From the NCBI GenBank assembly GCA_033557465.1, contig CM066045.1:136421596-136485595 (forward strand): 64,000 bases of DNA, in the 5' to 3' direction. The notes beneath the pieces were generated by a model. The model was not told the origin of the DNA. It searched no databases and worked only from the letters and a program-made list of their open reading frames with translations. The DNA comes from Ichthyophis bannanicus (lineage: Eukaryota; Chordata; Amphibia; Gymnophiona; Ichthyophiidae). Shown here in pieces: positions 1 through 11,711 of this stretch (the first letter of the stretch is position 1; the number at the start of each line of letters is the position of its first letter). The translations under genes were made by a program, and so were the position numbers.

Positions 1-711
1 TCTTCCAACTTTCTACATGTTAATCCGGCAAAATCTTTTGCTATTTGGTTCACTTTTGGCAGTCCTTCTCCTACCTGTACCCCTTCTTTGTCCTCACAAC
101 CTATCCCTCTGGTCTCATCACTCCACTATTTAGGTGTTGTCCTTGATTCTGCCCTCACGTTCAAAGATCACATCTCTTCAATCGTCCAACGCTCCTTCTT
201 TTCCCTTCGTCAACTTAGAGCAGTTCGTCCTTTTCTTTCCACTCCTGCCCTAACCACCCTTTTGCTTTCCCTTGTACTGTCCCGTCTCGATTACTGCAAT
301 GTCTCTTTCGCCGGTCTATCCAAGTCTCAGCTGTCTCACCTTCAACGTGTCCAAAATGCTGCCATCTGTCTACTGTCTAATGCTTCCCGCTTCGATCACG
401 TCACTCCCCTTCTCTATCAACATCACTGGTTACCCATCTTCTTCCGTGTTCAATATAAACTTCTAATCTTTGCACACAAAGTAATCCATTCTGGCACTCC
501 TCTTTATCTAGCAAATCAGATACACTTCCACACCCCCCACCGCCTTCTCCGCTCTATACATATAAACCGCATGGTCCTTCCCTCCCCTGCACATGCCCGC
601 CTGGAAAAAACCCGCTCTTCTGCCTTCTATTTCCTGGCCCCCAGCCTCTGGAATTCACTCCCCCCTCTCTCCGTGCAGAAAACTCCTACAAATCATTCAA
701 AGCCCAGTTGA
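1..711 (+). pseudogene. LINE reverse transcriptase, C-terminal part
   Basis: Open from base 1 to a stop at 709-711. It matches the thumb and post-RT region of L2/CR1-group LINE proteins: YLGVVLDSALTFKDHI, then RLDYCNVSFAGL, LQRVQNAA, a HxTPLLYQHHWLP-type block and the terminal WNSLPP. The catalytic palm motifs would lie upstream of the window. The encoded enzyme would copy its own RNA at a nicked target. As a 5'-truncated fragment it is not functional. Subfamily assignment between L2 and related clades is by motif recognition only. Confidence 0.85.
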
Positions 712-1050
712 AAACTCACCTTTTCTCCCTTGCGTTTGATCCTCCTCCCTAATCTTCCTTTCCTCCCCTTGTCCATTGTCATCACCCACATACCATATAT
801 CCCCCTCCCCTCTTCCCTCCCTTGATAGCGTTTGTTCATTGTTGCTTTTATGTTATTTTATCTTTGCTCTTAGCTCTTTCACCTTTCTCTACCCTCCTTT
901 CTCTCAATTTGATGGTGTTCTTTTCCTTTTCTGCAGCCAAGTGCTTGTTTTTAACTTGCCTTATTTTATTATTGTAAACCGCTCAGGTGCCCATGGTATT
1001 GGGCGGTATAACAAATTTTAAATAAACATAAACATAATAATAAATAAATA
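1..1050 (+). mobile_element. L2-group LINE, 3' end fragment
   Basis: The 3' end of a non-LTR retrotransposon, already inside the reverse transcriptase at base 1. After the coding part come about 300 bases of pyrimidine-rich 3' UTR, then a conserved-looking tail (AACCGCTCAGG ... GGGCGGTATAAC at about 975-1012) and an A-rich run of TAAATAA/CATAAA units to about 1050. The same kind of tail (an AACCGC or CCGCCTT box, then GGCGGTATA, then TAAATAAA) recurs at 34.4, 36.1, 56.4 and 56.9 kb, so several LINE and SINE families here share a 3' recognition sequence. The 5' end lies outside the window. Confidence 0.85.
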
Positions 1051-1200
1051 ATAACAATGAATGCTATCCATCATCATCAAAACACCACCCAAAAAAGGTG
1101 TTAAAAATATAAATATCATTAATAAATAAACAAATAAAATCTTAGGAAACAGTTAAAATGAGGTGACATAATAAACATCCTATTGTCATATGTCTATGTG
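1045..1200 (-). mobile_element. Penelope-type terminal sequence, inverted copy
   Basis: This AT-rich stretch is the reverse complement of about 12120-12270, with shared blocks such as AAAACACCACCC, AAATATAAATATCAT and AATAAACATCCTAT. The 12.1-kb copy carries a Penelope-style hammerhead motif just downstream. Here that part is missing, because the LINE tail at 1020-1050 abuts it. The homology may continue toward 1260 but becomes hard to follow by eye. Confidence 0.55.
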
Positions 1201-2639
1201 ACTGAATAAATAATACGATGTTTTAAACCATATAGGCATAAGACAGCTTAAAAGAGGAAACCAGTTAAAATGTTATATCATAATGAACTCCCTAACAACA
1301 TGTATATGTAAATGAATGGTGGAACAAGTACAAAAGTAAAAAGACCAGAAAACAAATAAACATCATTATAAAAACTTAAATGGCCCTGTGTAACCAACCC
1401 TTGATGATTCACAGTGAATGTTCAAAATCTCTCTGAACTAGAGAAAAACAAAGAAAATAACAATGTGTGACATTCAAAATCCATTTTCAAAAAAGAAGAA
1501 AGCAGAAAGTAAGGAGCGGAGGTGAAACGGTGAGCCTGTGGCAGGTACCAGAGTTCCATTGCCTCAGGCAGTGAGCTCTTAGCAGTTATCACTGTCGAAT
1601 TAAACCGTTACATCATGCTGTTTACAAATCTACTTGGCATAAAGATCATATTAAATTAAGCACAAATACCTTACCTAATCTGATATTAAATCATAAATGG
1701 ACATGCACATGTCAGTTTTAAACCCATGAAATCTTCCTACTCTATCTCCGAGTGACCTCTGGAGCAATGACAGAATTGAAAAACACCGGCATCTGCGCTG
1801 TGGGTCTTATATTCGCGCCAAACTTCGGGCTTTCTTTTGAGTAATTAAAATACCAAGAAGTTTACATCATTGATATTATCTGTAATTTAACTGATGGAGG
1901 ATAAAAAAGGGGGCAAAAAAGAGAGGCTACAATCTAATTTTAATGATTAAAATATTTTAAATGATTTAAATAAATGAATGTGCTAATGTGGGTGGACAAA
2001 CACCACCATTTGCGCATCTTAAAACCACAAGTATTTTTGTTATTATTTTCATCCACTGGTTGATTTTTGTGAGCTAAAAATATAAATATTATGCTGAAAA
2101 GCAGGCAAGGGGTGAGAGGCATCTGACCTACCCGCTGTTTGTCAGGAAGTATTGAGACCATTCACCAGTAAAGGTAGAGAAAAAGCGAGATTGGCAACCT
2201 GATATCTCCACTATAAGTCAAGACCTATTTCCATAAGGGATAATGACATAAAGACATATTTTCTCCATCAAGATTAGGAAACCTATTTCAAAACTATTAC
2301 AACACACAGAACTTTAAATCAGCCTGCTTGTAGACTAATACCGATACAAATTAAACGACCTAAATTAAAAAGTGCAGTTTTCAACATTATGAATTAGCAG
2401 GTTCAAGATCAAATAACTTCTGTGCATTAAAAATCAAGCTTTATACTTGGAATCATCCAACCTCAAAATAATGTTAGGAAACTCTTACTATATTTGAACC
2501 ACCAAGTACAGTCTTGAAGGACTAGAAAGGGGGGACTGTTACTTCTGGAGAGAAATCTGCAACTGTGAGTATATACTTCTGGTAATTTTCTAAAAAGAAT
2601 TCTTTGTATTAAAGCTAAATTAATCTGTGAACCCACTGT
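1201..2639. other. AT-rich stretch without recognised gene
   Basis: About 1.4 kb with only short reading frames and no splice-flanked conserved coding segment that I recognise. It may be decayed Penelope-related or intronic sequence. Confidence 0.5.
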
Positions 2640-2659
2640 TTTTTGTTGGATCAGTTGGG

Positions 2660-2800
2660 GCCTAGTAGCAGCAATTAAAGTTTGAATTTAAAACAAAGAG
2701 GAGAGCTTTCTGGTTACATTTCATACCCAGCAGAGAGCTTGTAGTTTAAATTTCATAAGAAGTTAGAGCCTAGCAGCAGCTAAGAGCTATAATTTAAATC
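2660..2800 (+). repeat. Three imperfect repeats in CR1 5' region
   Basis: Related units at about 2660-2692, 2726-2756 and 2768-2800. Each starts with CCTAGTAGCAGC, CCCAGCAGAG or CCTAGCAGCAGC and ends in a TTTAAATT-like block. They sit roughly 400 bases upstream of ORF1 and could be the remains of promoter monomers. Confidence 0.45.
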
Positions 2801-3114
2801 AAATCAGAATTTAGCTTACCTCAGCAGCACAAGACAGAGTACTGTGTAGCAGCCCTCTTTTAATAAGTGTTATTTCCCACCCACCCCTGGGATAATCATA
2901 GCTTTATAGGTACTTACACATCTTAAAAGACAGGAGGTGCTTTCAGGTGAAGCTCATTACCCAAATCAGTCATACACTAAGGACCTGAGATTAATTAAGC
3001 TTCAGGTGAACAAGGTTTATTAAACGTATTAGGTACAGTTTTATTGGTATAAATACCCATAGCAACCCCTAGTAAGTAAGAACTTAAAGATCTAGACACA
3101 AACTTAAAACTAAG

Positions 3115-4035
3115 ATGCAGACAGCAGTCCAGCAGCGGGATGGGGGCTTTCCAGTCTTTTTCATTGAGTGTCACATATATGATTTTCTCCCAGTTGGTGA
3201 GAGGTCTTACATGTGCACTAGGTGCAAGGAGCTCTTTTCTCTCAGGGAACAAGTCCGTTCTCTAGAGGCTAAAGTAGCAGACTTGGAAAACATAAGACAG
3301 ACAGAGAGGTACATAGACGAGACCTACAGGGATATAGTCCTGAAGTCCCACCTCCAGTCTGGCAGCACCCCTGTTGCCATGGAGGAGAGAGTTCACGTGA
3401 CAGGAGAGCATCACCCTGGTGTGGCAGGAAGTGATCCTGTAACTAGGACCTGTCCTCCAGGTGATGTAAAACCCTCTCGCACCAAGGAAGTTTCTCCAGG
3501 GCCATGTGCCCATGAGGGAAGGGTTAGGACAGCCGTTATAGTTGGTGATTCGATCATTAGGCATGTAGATAGCTGGGTGGCTGGTGGACATCAGGATCGC
3601 CTGGTAACATGCCTGCCTGGTGCGAAGGTAGCGGACCTCACGCGCCACCTAGATAAGGTCTTAGATAGTGCTGGGAAGGAGTCTGCTGTCTTGGTACATG
3701 TCGGTACCAATGACATAGGAAAATGTGGTAGGGAGGTTCTGGAGGCAAAATTTAGGCTTTTAGGTAGGAAGTTGAAATCCAGAACTTCCAGGGTAGCGTT
3801 CTCCGAAATGCTTCCTGTTCCACGCGCAGGACCCAAAAGGCAGGCAGAGCTCCGGAGTCTCAATGCGTGGATGAGACAATGGTGCAGAGATGAGGGTTTT
3901 GGATTTGTTAGGAACTGGGGAACATTCTGGGGAAAGGAGGGGCTCTTCTGAAGGGATGGGCTTCACCTTAACCAGGATGGAACCAGGCTGCTGGCATTAA
4001 CCTTTAAAAAGGAGATAGAGCAGCTTTTAAACTAG
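3115..4035 (+). pseudogene. CR1 ORF1 protein with esterase-like (SGNH) domain
   Basis: A coding region of about 306 codons with one in-frame stop (TGA, 3949-3951). The N-terminal part has a CTRCKELF-type cysteine stretch and a short coiled coil (LREQVRSLEAKVADLE). The C-terminal half is an SGNH-hydrolase-like fold: VIVGDSIIRHVD (Ser block), HVGTNDIGK (Gly/Asn block), and after the stop RDGLHLNQDGT (Asp-x-x-His block). CR1 ORF1 proteins are known to bind nucleic acid and carry such a domain. The stop falls just before the catalytic Asp/His block, so this copy would lose it. A tag follows at 4033-4035, and ORF2 starts 110 bases later. Confidence 0.88.
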
Positions 4036-4145
4036 ATATTAGGGGAAAGCCGACAGTCGCCCAAGAGCGGATGGTTCAGAAGAATGTATTCTTGAAGGAT
4101 ACTACCAAAAGCAGAGAGGTTCCACAAAAGAGTAAAGTAGCCTAA

Positions 4146-7018
4146 ATGCCCTCAAGTATGGAGCAAACAGAGCTTAAAGATCCCAATTTACCCATGTCTA
4201 ACAATAGCCAAATTAACATGAATAAAATACATTCTCTAAAATGCTTGTATGCAAATGCTAGAAGTCTAAAGAATAAGATGGGAGAGTTAGAATATATAGC
4301 ACTAAATGAAAGGTTAGATATGATTGGAATATCAGAGACATGGTGGAAGGAGGACAACCAGTGGGACACTGTGATACCTGGGTACAAACTATATCGTAAT
4401 GATAGAGCTGATCAAATTGGTAGAGGTGTTGCACTCTATGTTAGAGAGGGCATTGACTCAGAAAGGATTAAAGTTTTGCAGGAAACAAAATCTGCTGTAG
4501 AATCTATATGGATTGAAATTCCATATAAAAGGGGGAAGGCGATGGCAGTGGGGGTGTACTATCGAGCACCTGGCCAGAATGACCAAATGGATGATGAAAT
4601 GCTCAAAGAAATCAAGGAAGCTAACAAAAGTTACAGCACAGTAATAATAATGGGTGATTTCAATTACCCCGGTATCGACTGGGTCAGTGTCACGTCAGGA
4701 CATGCTAGGGAGATAAAGTTCCTAGATGAAATAAATGACTGCTTCTTGGAGCAGCTGGTTCATGAACCGACCAGAGGGGAAGCCAAATTAGACCTAGTCA
4801 TTAGTGGAACACCAGATCTAGTGCAAGAGATAAGGGTGTTGGGGCCACTTGGCAATAGTGATCATAGCATGATCGCCTTTGATTTAATTAGTGGAGGAGG
4901 GATAGTAAGGAAATCCATAGTACTACCTTTTAACTTTTGAAAGGGAGACTATGATAAAATGAGGAAAACCGTTAAGAAAAAACTAGAAGGAGCAGTTGCG
5001 AAGGTTAAAGACGGACATCAAGCTTGGGTGTTGTTGAAAAATACTATCTTGGAAGCCCAGACCAGCTGTATTCCACGCTTTAAGAAAAGTGGAAGGAAGT
5101 CCAAAAAACTGCCAGCATGGTTTAAAGGTGAGGTCAGAGAGGCTGTTGTTGCCAAAAAAGCATCTTTCAGGAAATGGAAAAAAAAGCCAAATGACGAAAC
5201 CTGGAAACAGCACAAGCACTGGCAAGTCAAATGCAAGGCATTGATAAGGCAGGCAAAGAGAGAATTTGAGAAGAAGCTTGTGCGGAAGCAGAAACGCGAA
5301 ATAAAGACCTTTTCAAGTACATTCGTAGCAAAAAACCTGTGAGAGAGTCAGTTGGTCCATTAGATGATAAAGGGGTTAAAGGAGCACTAAGAGGCGACAA
5401 GGCGATAGCGGAGAGACTGAATGAATTCTTTGCTTCAGTCTTTACTGAGGAAGATGTAGGGATGTTACCTATGCCTGAAGTGGTATTTAAAGGTGCGGAA
5501 GAATTGAAGGAAATATCGATACATCGGGAAGATGTCTTACAACTATTAGATAAACTGAAGAGTAGCAAATCACCTTGGCCGGATGGTATACATCCAAGGG
5601 TGTTGAAAGAACTGAAATATGAGATTGCAGACCTGCTATCAGTAATCTGTGAACTATCATTAAAATCATCTCTAATACCTGAAGATTGGAGGATCGCCAA
5701 TGTAACACCAATTTTTAAAAAGGGTTCCAGGGGTGATCCGGGAAACTACAGACCGGTAAGCTTGACGTCAGTACCGGGAAAAATGGTAGAAATCATCATA
5801 AAGAATAAAATTACTCAGCATGTGATAGTCACAACCTAATGGGAGACAGCCAACATGGCTTTAGACAAGGAAGATCTTGTCTTACTAATCTGTTATGTTT
5901 TTTTGAAGGAGTGAATAAACAAGTGGACAAAGGTGAGTCGGTTGATATTGTGTATCTGGACTTTCAGAAAACCTTTGACAAGGTCCCTCATCAGAGACTT
6001 TTGGCAAAACTAAAGAGTCATGGGATAGGAGGCAGTGTACTATTGTGGATCAGGAACTGGTTAAAAGATAGAAAGCAGAGGGTAGGGCTAAATGGCCAAT
6101 TTTCCCAATGGAGAAAGGTGAATAGTGGTGTACCCCAGGGATCTGTGCTGGGTCTGCTGCTTTTTGACATATTCATAAATGACCCGGAAAGTGGAATAAC
6201 GAGTGAGGTTATCAAATTTGCAGATGACACAAAACTATTTAAAGTTGTTAAAACCCAAGAGGATTGTGAAAAATTGCAAGAGGATCTTGATAAATTGGAA
6301 ATGGCAGATGAAATTTAATGTGGACAAGTGCAAGGTTATGCACCTAGGGAAGAACAACCCAAACTATGGTTACACGATGCAAGGTTCCACATTAGGAACC
6401 ACCACCCAGGAAAAAGATTTAGGCGTCATTGTGGATACCATGTTAAAACCCTCGGCCCAGTGTGCAGCGGCGGCCAAGAGAGCAAATAGAATGCTAGGTA
6501 TGATAAGGAAAGGAATGGAAAATAAAACAAAAGATATTATAATGCCTCTATATCGTTCCATGGTGAGACCGCACCTTGAATATTGTGTGCAATTCTGGTC
6601 GCCGTATCTTAAAAAGGATATAGCGATTTTAGAAAAGGTACAGAGAAGAGCCACCAAAATGGTAAAGGGGATGGAAGGATACTCCTATGAAGAAAGGCTA
6701 AAAAGGTTAGGGCTCTTTAACCTGGAAAAGAGACGGCTGAGGGGAGATATGATAGAAGTCTATAAATTAATGAACGGAGTGGAACGGGTAAACGTAGATC
6801 TATTGTTTACCTTATCAGAATATAGAAAGACTAGGGGACATGCAATGAAGCTACAGGGTAAACTATTTAAGACTAATAAAAGAAAATATTTTTTCACTCA
6901 ACGTGTAATCAAACTCTGGAATTTGTTACCGGAGGATGTAGTAAAGGCTGTTAGTGTAGCTGGGTTTAAAAAATGTTTGGACAAGTTCCTGGAGGAAAGG
7001 TCCATAAACCATTATTAA
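4146..7018 (+). pseudogene. CR1 ORF2: apurinic-type endonuclease and reverse transcriptase
   Basis: The endonuclease comes first (4146-4925): NARSLKNK, ISETWW, the VYYRAPG block, MGDFNYPGIDW and NSDHSMIAFDL. All expected catalytic positions (Asn, Glu, Asp/Asn, Ser-Asp-His) look intact. A linker rich in Lys/Arg follows. The reverse transcriptase then runs through PDGIHPRVLKEL, GNYRPVSLTS, DSQHGFRQGRSC, VYLDFQKTFDKVPH, GVPQGSVLG and FADDTKLF, with the C-terminal thumb ([27 protein letters not shown]) ending at 7018. Breaks: a TGA at about 4938-4940 and frameshifts near 5310, 5836 and 6300. Its role is target-primed reverse transcription of the CR1 RNA. Confidence 0.9.
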
Positions 7019-7195
7019 GAAGTGACCGAAGATATCAATGCTTGACCCAGTACAAGCATTGTGGAACTTGTGTCTCTTGGGGAAACTGCTAGGTACATGT
7101 GACCTAGATTGGCCACTGTTGGAAACTTACTTGGCTTGATGGACCTTGGTCTGACCCAGTATGGCATATCTTATGTTCTTATGTTCTTATGTACA

Positions 7196-7440
7196 TCATT
7201 CATTGTAACGTAGTGTCTATGAAGCCATTAACCTCCAGAGGGAGCCAAAATACCAAACCCCAGACATATACAATCCACCACTGGTGTGACCAGACTTAAA
7301 AACATCGAAATGGGAGTCAAACCAACACACACCTCCAGAGTTATACAATCCACCACTGTTAAATTAGCTTAAAATATCTCAATATGATAAATAAAATGGA
7401 ACATGAACCAGAATGAATATCCTTATAACCCAATAATTAA
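7196..7440. repeat. Short duplicated segment left of purine tract
   Basis: Two imperfect copies of a CCTCCAGAG ... ATACAATCCACCACTG unit, at about 7230-7293 and 7330-7360. They lie between the CR1 tail and the Penelope remnant and may belong to the latter's terminal repeat. Confidence 0.4.
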
Positions 7441-7454
7441 TAAATAAATAGACA

Positions 7455-7640
7455 AAGAGAGGAAAGGAGAGGAAAGGAGGGTGGAGAGGGGGAAGGGAGA
7501 GGAGGGGGATGGGAGAGGAGAGGGAAGGGAGGGAAGAAAAGAGGAAAGCTGGGCGTAAAAGGGAAGAGGGGAGGAGAAGGGGAAGGGGAAGGGAGGAATG
7601 GAAGGGGACAGGAAAGAGGGAAAGGGGAAGGGGGAAAATA
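7455..7640 (+). repeat. Polypurine tract (GGAAAGGGAG-type)
   Basis: Nearly uninterrupted G and A on the + strand for about 185 bases. Reading frames that cross it (proline/serine-rich on the other strand) come from composition and are not genes. Confidence 0.8.
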
Positions 7641-8281
7641 GGGGACCCTCTAAAATACAAATAGTAAAATTGACCAACCAATTGAAATAAAATAAGTGTA
7701 AAAGAAGAACAGCAATGCAAATGAAAGGTTAGAAAAGAACATCTCAAAGAAAGACTGACAGATCTGTATCCAAATTAAGATCTTTGGGTGCCAACATATT
7801 CAACATGAATATATAACCAAAAGTTTTATTTAGATTTCTCTAACTGTGAGAGTGCCAATGTCATTTACATCATCCAATGCCCATGTGAGAAGTTGTACGT
7901 GGGTAAAACAACAAGGAGTATTAGGACACGGATCATAGAACACAAGAGTTGTATAAAGAGGGGTTTGACAGATAAACCACTGGTTCTTCATTGGAAAGAG
8001 CAGCAGCATAAAATTTCAGACCTACGGTTCTTCATATTGAAGAAGGTAAAAATAAATTGGAGAGGTGGCAATCTCAAGAAAGTGATCCTACGACTACAGC
8101 AGCGTTGTATATACCTGTTGAATACGTGGCCACCTAAGAGTCTTAATTTGGATATAGATCTGTCAGTCTTTCTTTGAGATGTTTCTTTCTAATCTTTCAT
8201 TTGCATTGCTGTTGTTCTTTTACGTTTATTTTATTTTGATTGGTTGGTCAGTTTTACTATTTGTATTTTAGAGGGGACTCC
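7641..8281 (+). mobile_element. Penelope-like element remnant with inverted terminal arms
   Basis: A GIY-YIG coding remnant lies between two arms of an inverted repeat. The left arm (7641-7792) is the reverse complement of the right arm (8128-8281). Matching blocks include CTAAAATACAAATAGTAAAA with its complement, and ATTTGCATTGCTG. The right arm contains the last codons of the GIY-YIG frame, so the left arm is an inverted copy of the element's own 3' end. Inverted or partial terminal copies are typical of Penelope-like elements. Everything 5' of the endonuclease, including the reverse transcriptase, is absent. Confidence 0.8.
7842..8177 (+). pseudogene. Penelope-like GIY-YIG endonuclease domain, truncated
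   Basis: The frame reads back from the stop at 8175-8177 to about 7842 without an interruption. The signature NVIYIIQCPCEKLYVGKT (the GIY-YIG block with the preceding Cys-x-Cys) is followed by RTRIIEHKSCIKRG, VLHWKEQQHKISDLRF and a terminal LNLDIDLSVFL. In canonical Penelope-like elements this domain sits C-terminal to a TERT-like reverse transcriptase and nicks the target. No upstream reverse transcriptase is visible, so this is a 5'-truncated copy. The His of the downstream EH block and the Arg of RTRI are present. Confidence 0.85.
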
Positions 8282-8285
8282 AAAG

Positions 8286-8548
8286 AGGCAATGAAAAGGT
8301 CGGTCAGTGGAGCTGCTTTAATATCCCCAAGTTCCCTCAGTATTCTCGGGTGTATCCCATCTATTCCCATCGCTTTGTCTACTTTAAGTTTAGCTAGTTC
8401 CTCAGGAACACAGTCTTCTGAAAATCTCTCAAGATGCCCGTTACTTCTGTTCCTGTTTCTGGGTGTTTTCTGAGGTCCTGCTCCTGGTTCTTCAACTTGA
8501 ACACAGAACAGAAAAATTTGTTAAGCAATTCTGCTTTATCCTCATCAT
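8286..8548 (-). mobile_element. CR1 reverse-transcriptase fragment
   Basis: Read on the minus strand it gives EDKAELLNKFFCSVF and, further on, DKAMGIDGIHPRILREL. These are the linker and first fingers motif of a CR1 reverse transcriptase (compare PDGIHPRVLKEL in the CR1 at 5.6 kb). It lies directly beyond the 3' tail of the next CR1 copy, so it is a separate older fragment into which that copy inserted. A tag interrupts the frame near 8395. Confidence 0.75.
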
Positions 8549-8614
8549 AGAAACATAGAAATATGAAGACAGAAAAAGACCACATGGCCTAAATAGTGTG
8601 TCCTTCCATAACAA

Positions 8615-10776
8615 CTACAACAGTCCCTTTTTTACCTTTAGAGATCCTCTGTGTTTGTTCCATGCTTTTTTGAATTCAGTTACTGTCCTCATCTCTACCA
8701 CCTCCACTGGGAGACTATTCCACGGATCCACTACTCTTTCCGTAAAGACATATTTCCACATATCACTCCTGAATCTATCTCCCTTCACCCTCATCCCATG
8801 TCCCCTTGTAGCAGAACTTGCTTTCAATTGAAAGAGACTCTCTCCCTGAACATTTATGCCACGGAGGTATTTAAACATCTCAATCATATCACCTCTATCC
8901 TGCCTTTCCTCTAAGGTGTACATATTAAGATCCTTCAGTCTGTCCTCATATGCTTTATAATGAAGACCTCTAATCATTTTAGTAGCCACCCTCTGCACCG
9001 ACTCCATCCTGTTCACATCCTTTTGAAGGTGCGGTCTCCAGAATTGCACACTATACTCCAAATGAGGTCGCACCAAAGACTTATACAGAGGCATTATCAC
9101 CTCCTTTTTTCTGCTAGCCATTCCTCTCAGTATGCACCCAAGCATCCTTCTAGCTTTTGCCGTCGCCTTTTCTACCTGTTTAGCTACTTTAAGATCATCA
9201 GACACAGCCACGCCTAGGTCCCGCTCTTCTTTAGTGGACAAAAGTACTTCACCCCCTATACTATATTGCTCCCTTAGATTGCTGAAGCCCAAATGCATGA
9301 CCTTACATTTTTTAACATTAAATCCCAGCTGCCAAATTCTAGACCATTCTTCAAGCTTAGTTAGATCCCTCCTCATGTTATCTACCCCTTCCTGGGTGTC
9401 TACTCTATTGCAGATTTTGGTATCATCCGCAAAGAGGCAAACCTTACCTGAAAGCCCTTCCGCTATATCACTAACAAAGATGTTAAAAAGAATCGGACCA
9501 AGGACAGTTTCCTGAGGCACAACACTGATAACATCCCTCTCCTCAGAGTGATCTCCATTTACTTGTACTCTTTGTCGCCTCCCACCCAACGAATTTCTAA
9601 CCCAAGCAGTAACTTTTGCCCTTCTTCTGAATAACAGATCTAAAAAATGTCCTATCCCTCCATTTTATTGCATTGGTTATATCCACCTCTTTTTGAATCT
9701 TTGCTTCCCTGACTACTTTGCTAGCTTCTCGATGTTTTTCCCAAATATCGATGCCTCCCTTCCTCTCTCTGTGATTTCTTGTATTTCATGAAGGCCTCCC
9801 TCTTATTCTTCACTTTTTCAGCTACTTCTTTTGAAAATCATTGCGGTTTCCTTTTCCTTTTACCTTTATTTACCATTTTAACAAAAACGTTGGTTGCCCT
9901 TAAAATATCCCCTTTCAGTTTTGCCCACTGTTTTTCTACATCCCTAGCTTGTTCCCATCCCGCTAACGACTCCTTGAGGTATTGGCCCATCTTGGCAAAG
10001 TTAGTTTTCCTAAAGTCTAAGACCTTCGCTTTTGAATGGATTTTATCAGCCATAGTCCTAATACTGAACGACACCATCTGGTGATCACTGGATGCAAGAT
10101 GATCTCCCACTATAACATCAAAAACACTTTCACCATTGGTAAAAAGCAAGTCCATTATGGCCCCTTCACATGTGTATTCTGTTACCAGTTGCCTGAATAG
10201 TTTCCCTTTAGAGAATCCAGGATCTCCTTACTCCTAGATGATACTGCAGCAAGGATGTGCCAATCAACATCTGGCATATTGAAATCCCCTATCAGTAGCA
10301 CTTCCCCTTTCCTGGCAATGTTGAGTATGTCTTCTATTAAATCTCCATCCACCTTTTCTCCCTGTGAAGGAGGTATGTATATCATGCCAATGGAAATAGA
10401 TTTCTCTTTCTCTCTTTATAATTTAACCCACAGTGCCTCCTCTCTCTCTCTTTTTAAGCCCTGTATTTCCATAGCTTTAATATTATTTTTTACTTACAGA
10501 GTCACTTCTCCTCTACTTATTCCTACCCTGTTCTTTCTGAATAAAATATAGCCTGGTATAGTTACATCCCAGTCATGGTTGTCTGTGAACCATGTTTTTG
10601 TTAAACGCCACTAAATCCAAGTCAGCCATTCCCATTAAAGCCTCAACATCTGGGATCTTATTTCCCATGCTATGGGCATTTATACACACTGCTTTCCATA
10701 TGTTGCCCCTTTTACCCATTTTTATAAAGGTATTTAATGTTTCACTTACCTGGGGGCTTTCTTCACCCATCCCCAA
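8615..10776 (-). pseudogene. CR1 ORF2 remnant: endonuclease pieces and RT C-terminus
   Basis: Endonuclease start at 10776-10573 (INAHSMGNKIPDVEALM), middle at 10385-10182 (LLIGDFNMPDVDWH) and end at 10155-9838 (GDHLASSDHQMVSFSI), in shifted frames. RT from 9589: SVVPQETVLGPILFNIFVSD, where the usual GVPQGSVLGP motif is damaged, then FADDTKICN, HLEYSVQFWRPHLQKD and the terminal WNSLPVEVV. The palm segment with the first catalytic Asp is missing. Not functional. Confidence 0.85.
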
Positions 10777-10799
10777 TGAATCTAGTTTAAAGCCCTCTT

Positions 10800-11711
10800 C
10801 AGTAGGTTAGACAGTCTGCTACTGAAGACATGTTGACCCTCCTGGGACAGATGGATACCATCTCTGCTCTGCAACCCTTGGAACAGCATACTATGGTCCA
10901 GGAAACCAAAACGCTCTCAGAACACCATCCACGCAGCCATGAATTTACTTCCAGGATGCGAGCTTCTCTGCCTTGGCCTTTACTCTCAATAGGTCATATT
11001 GAAGAGAATACCATCTGTGCAACAATCTGCTTCACCCTCTGTCCCAGAGCCATGAAGTCACTTTTGATATGCTCAGAGGGATACCTGGCAGTATCATTTG
11101 TGTTAATATGGATGAGCAACATCAGGTAATAGTCAGCGGGCTTGATGAGTCTTGGCAAACTCTCCGTAACATCTCAGATTTTGGCACCTAGGAGACAGCA
11201 TTCCTCTCTGGACTTCAGGTCTGGTCAGCAGATGGATGCCTCAGTACCCCTCAGAGTTACCAACCATCATTACCCTTTGCTTTCTTGTGGTCACTGATTC
11301 TGCAACTTTGGGGTGCTTGAGCTCTAGTTCTTCCCTTTCCTGGGATACTTCACCTCCTTCCACTTCCAGGGCTGCATAATGGTTCTTCAGTTCAAGGGCT
11401 AAAGCAGCAGGATTGGTGTTTCTGCAGGTCCTGGTAACTTGTGTCCAACCTTCGTCATTCTGTAGGCTCCCATCTTCTGCTCTGCTGGAGAGCTTGGATG
11501 TTTCAAGAAGCATCTCATCAATGTACTTTTCATTGTCTTGAATGCTTCTCAGCATTTCCACCTCTTCTGATCTCCTCCACTTGTTTCCTGAGAGCTTCAG
11601 CATGCAGGCATCCTGCACATGGAATTCAACTGGCATTGGGATCTCTGTCTGGACACAGGCAGAAGCTGTAATGGGGGCAGGAACTTTGGCGATATGATTT
11701 CTCCCAGCCAT
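10800..11711 (-). pseudogene. CR1 ORF1 remnant
   Basis: The frame from 11711 down to 11241 encodes an N-terminal region with Cys residues, a short heptad stretch (EEVEMLRSIQDNEKYIDEMLLE) and then RKQRVMMVGNSEGY. The last segment corresponds to the first esterase block, with the expected GDS replaced by GNS. The frame then breaks repeatedly, but the terminal block SRDGIHLSQEGQHVF is readable on the minus strand at about 10830-10870, so the Asp-x-x-His end of the domain survives. A decayed counterpart of the ORF1 at 3115. Confidence 0.75.

Larger units (their letters stand above)
2640..7195 (+). mobile_element. CR1 LINE, nearly full length
   Basis: A long CR1-type non-LTR retrotransposon. In order: a candidate 5' UTR with three imperfect short repeats (2660-2800), ORF1 with an esterase-like domain (3115-4035), ORF2 with endonuclease and reverse transcriptase (4146-7018), and a 3' UTR ending in repeated TTATGTTC units at about 7170-7193. 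Octamer-like tails of this kind are characteristic of CR1. The 5' limit is uncertain. Both ORFs carry inactivating changes, so this copy is dead, but most domains can still be read. 3' ends of related copies recur at 20645, 40620 and 60755. Confidence 0.9.

Noticed and set aside
7379..7747. 122-codon Pro/Leu/Ser-rich frame, minus strand
   Set aside because: Reads the complement of the purine tract.
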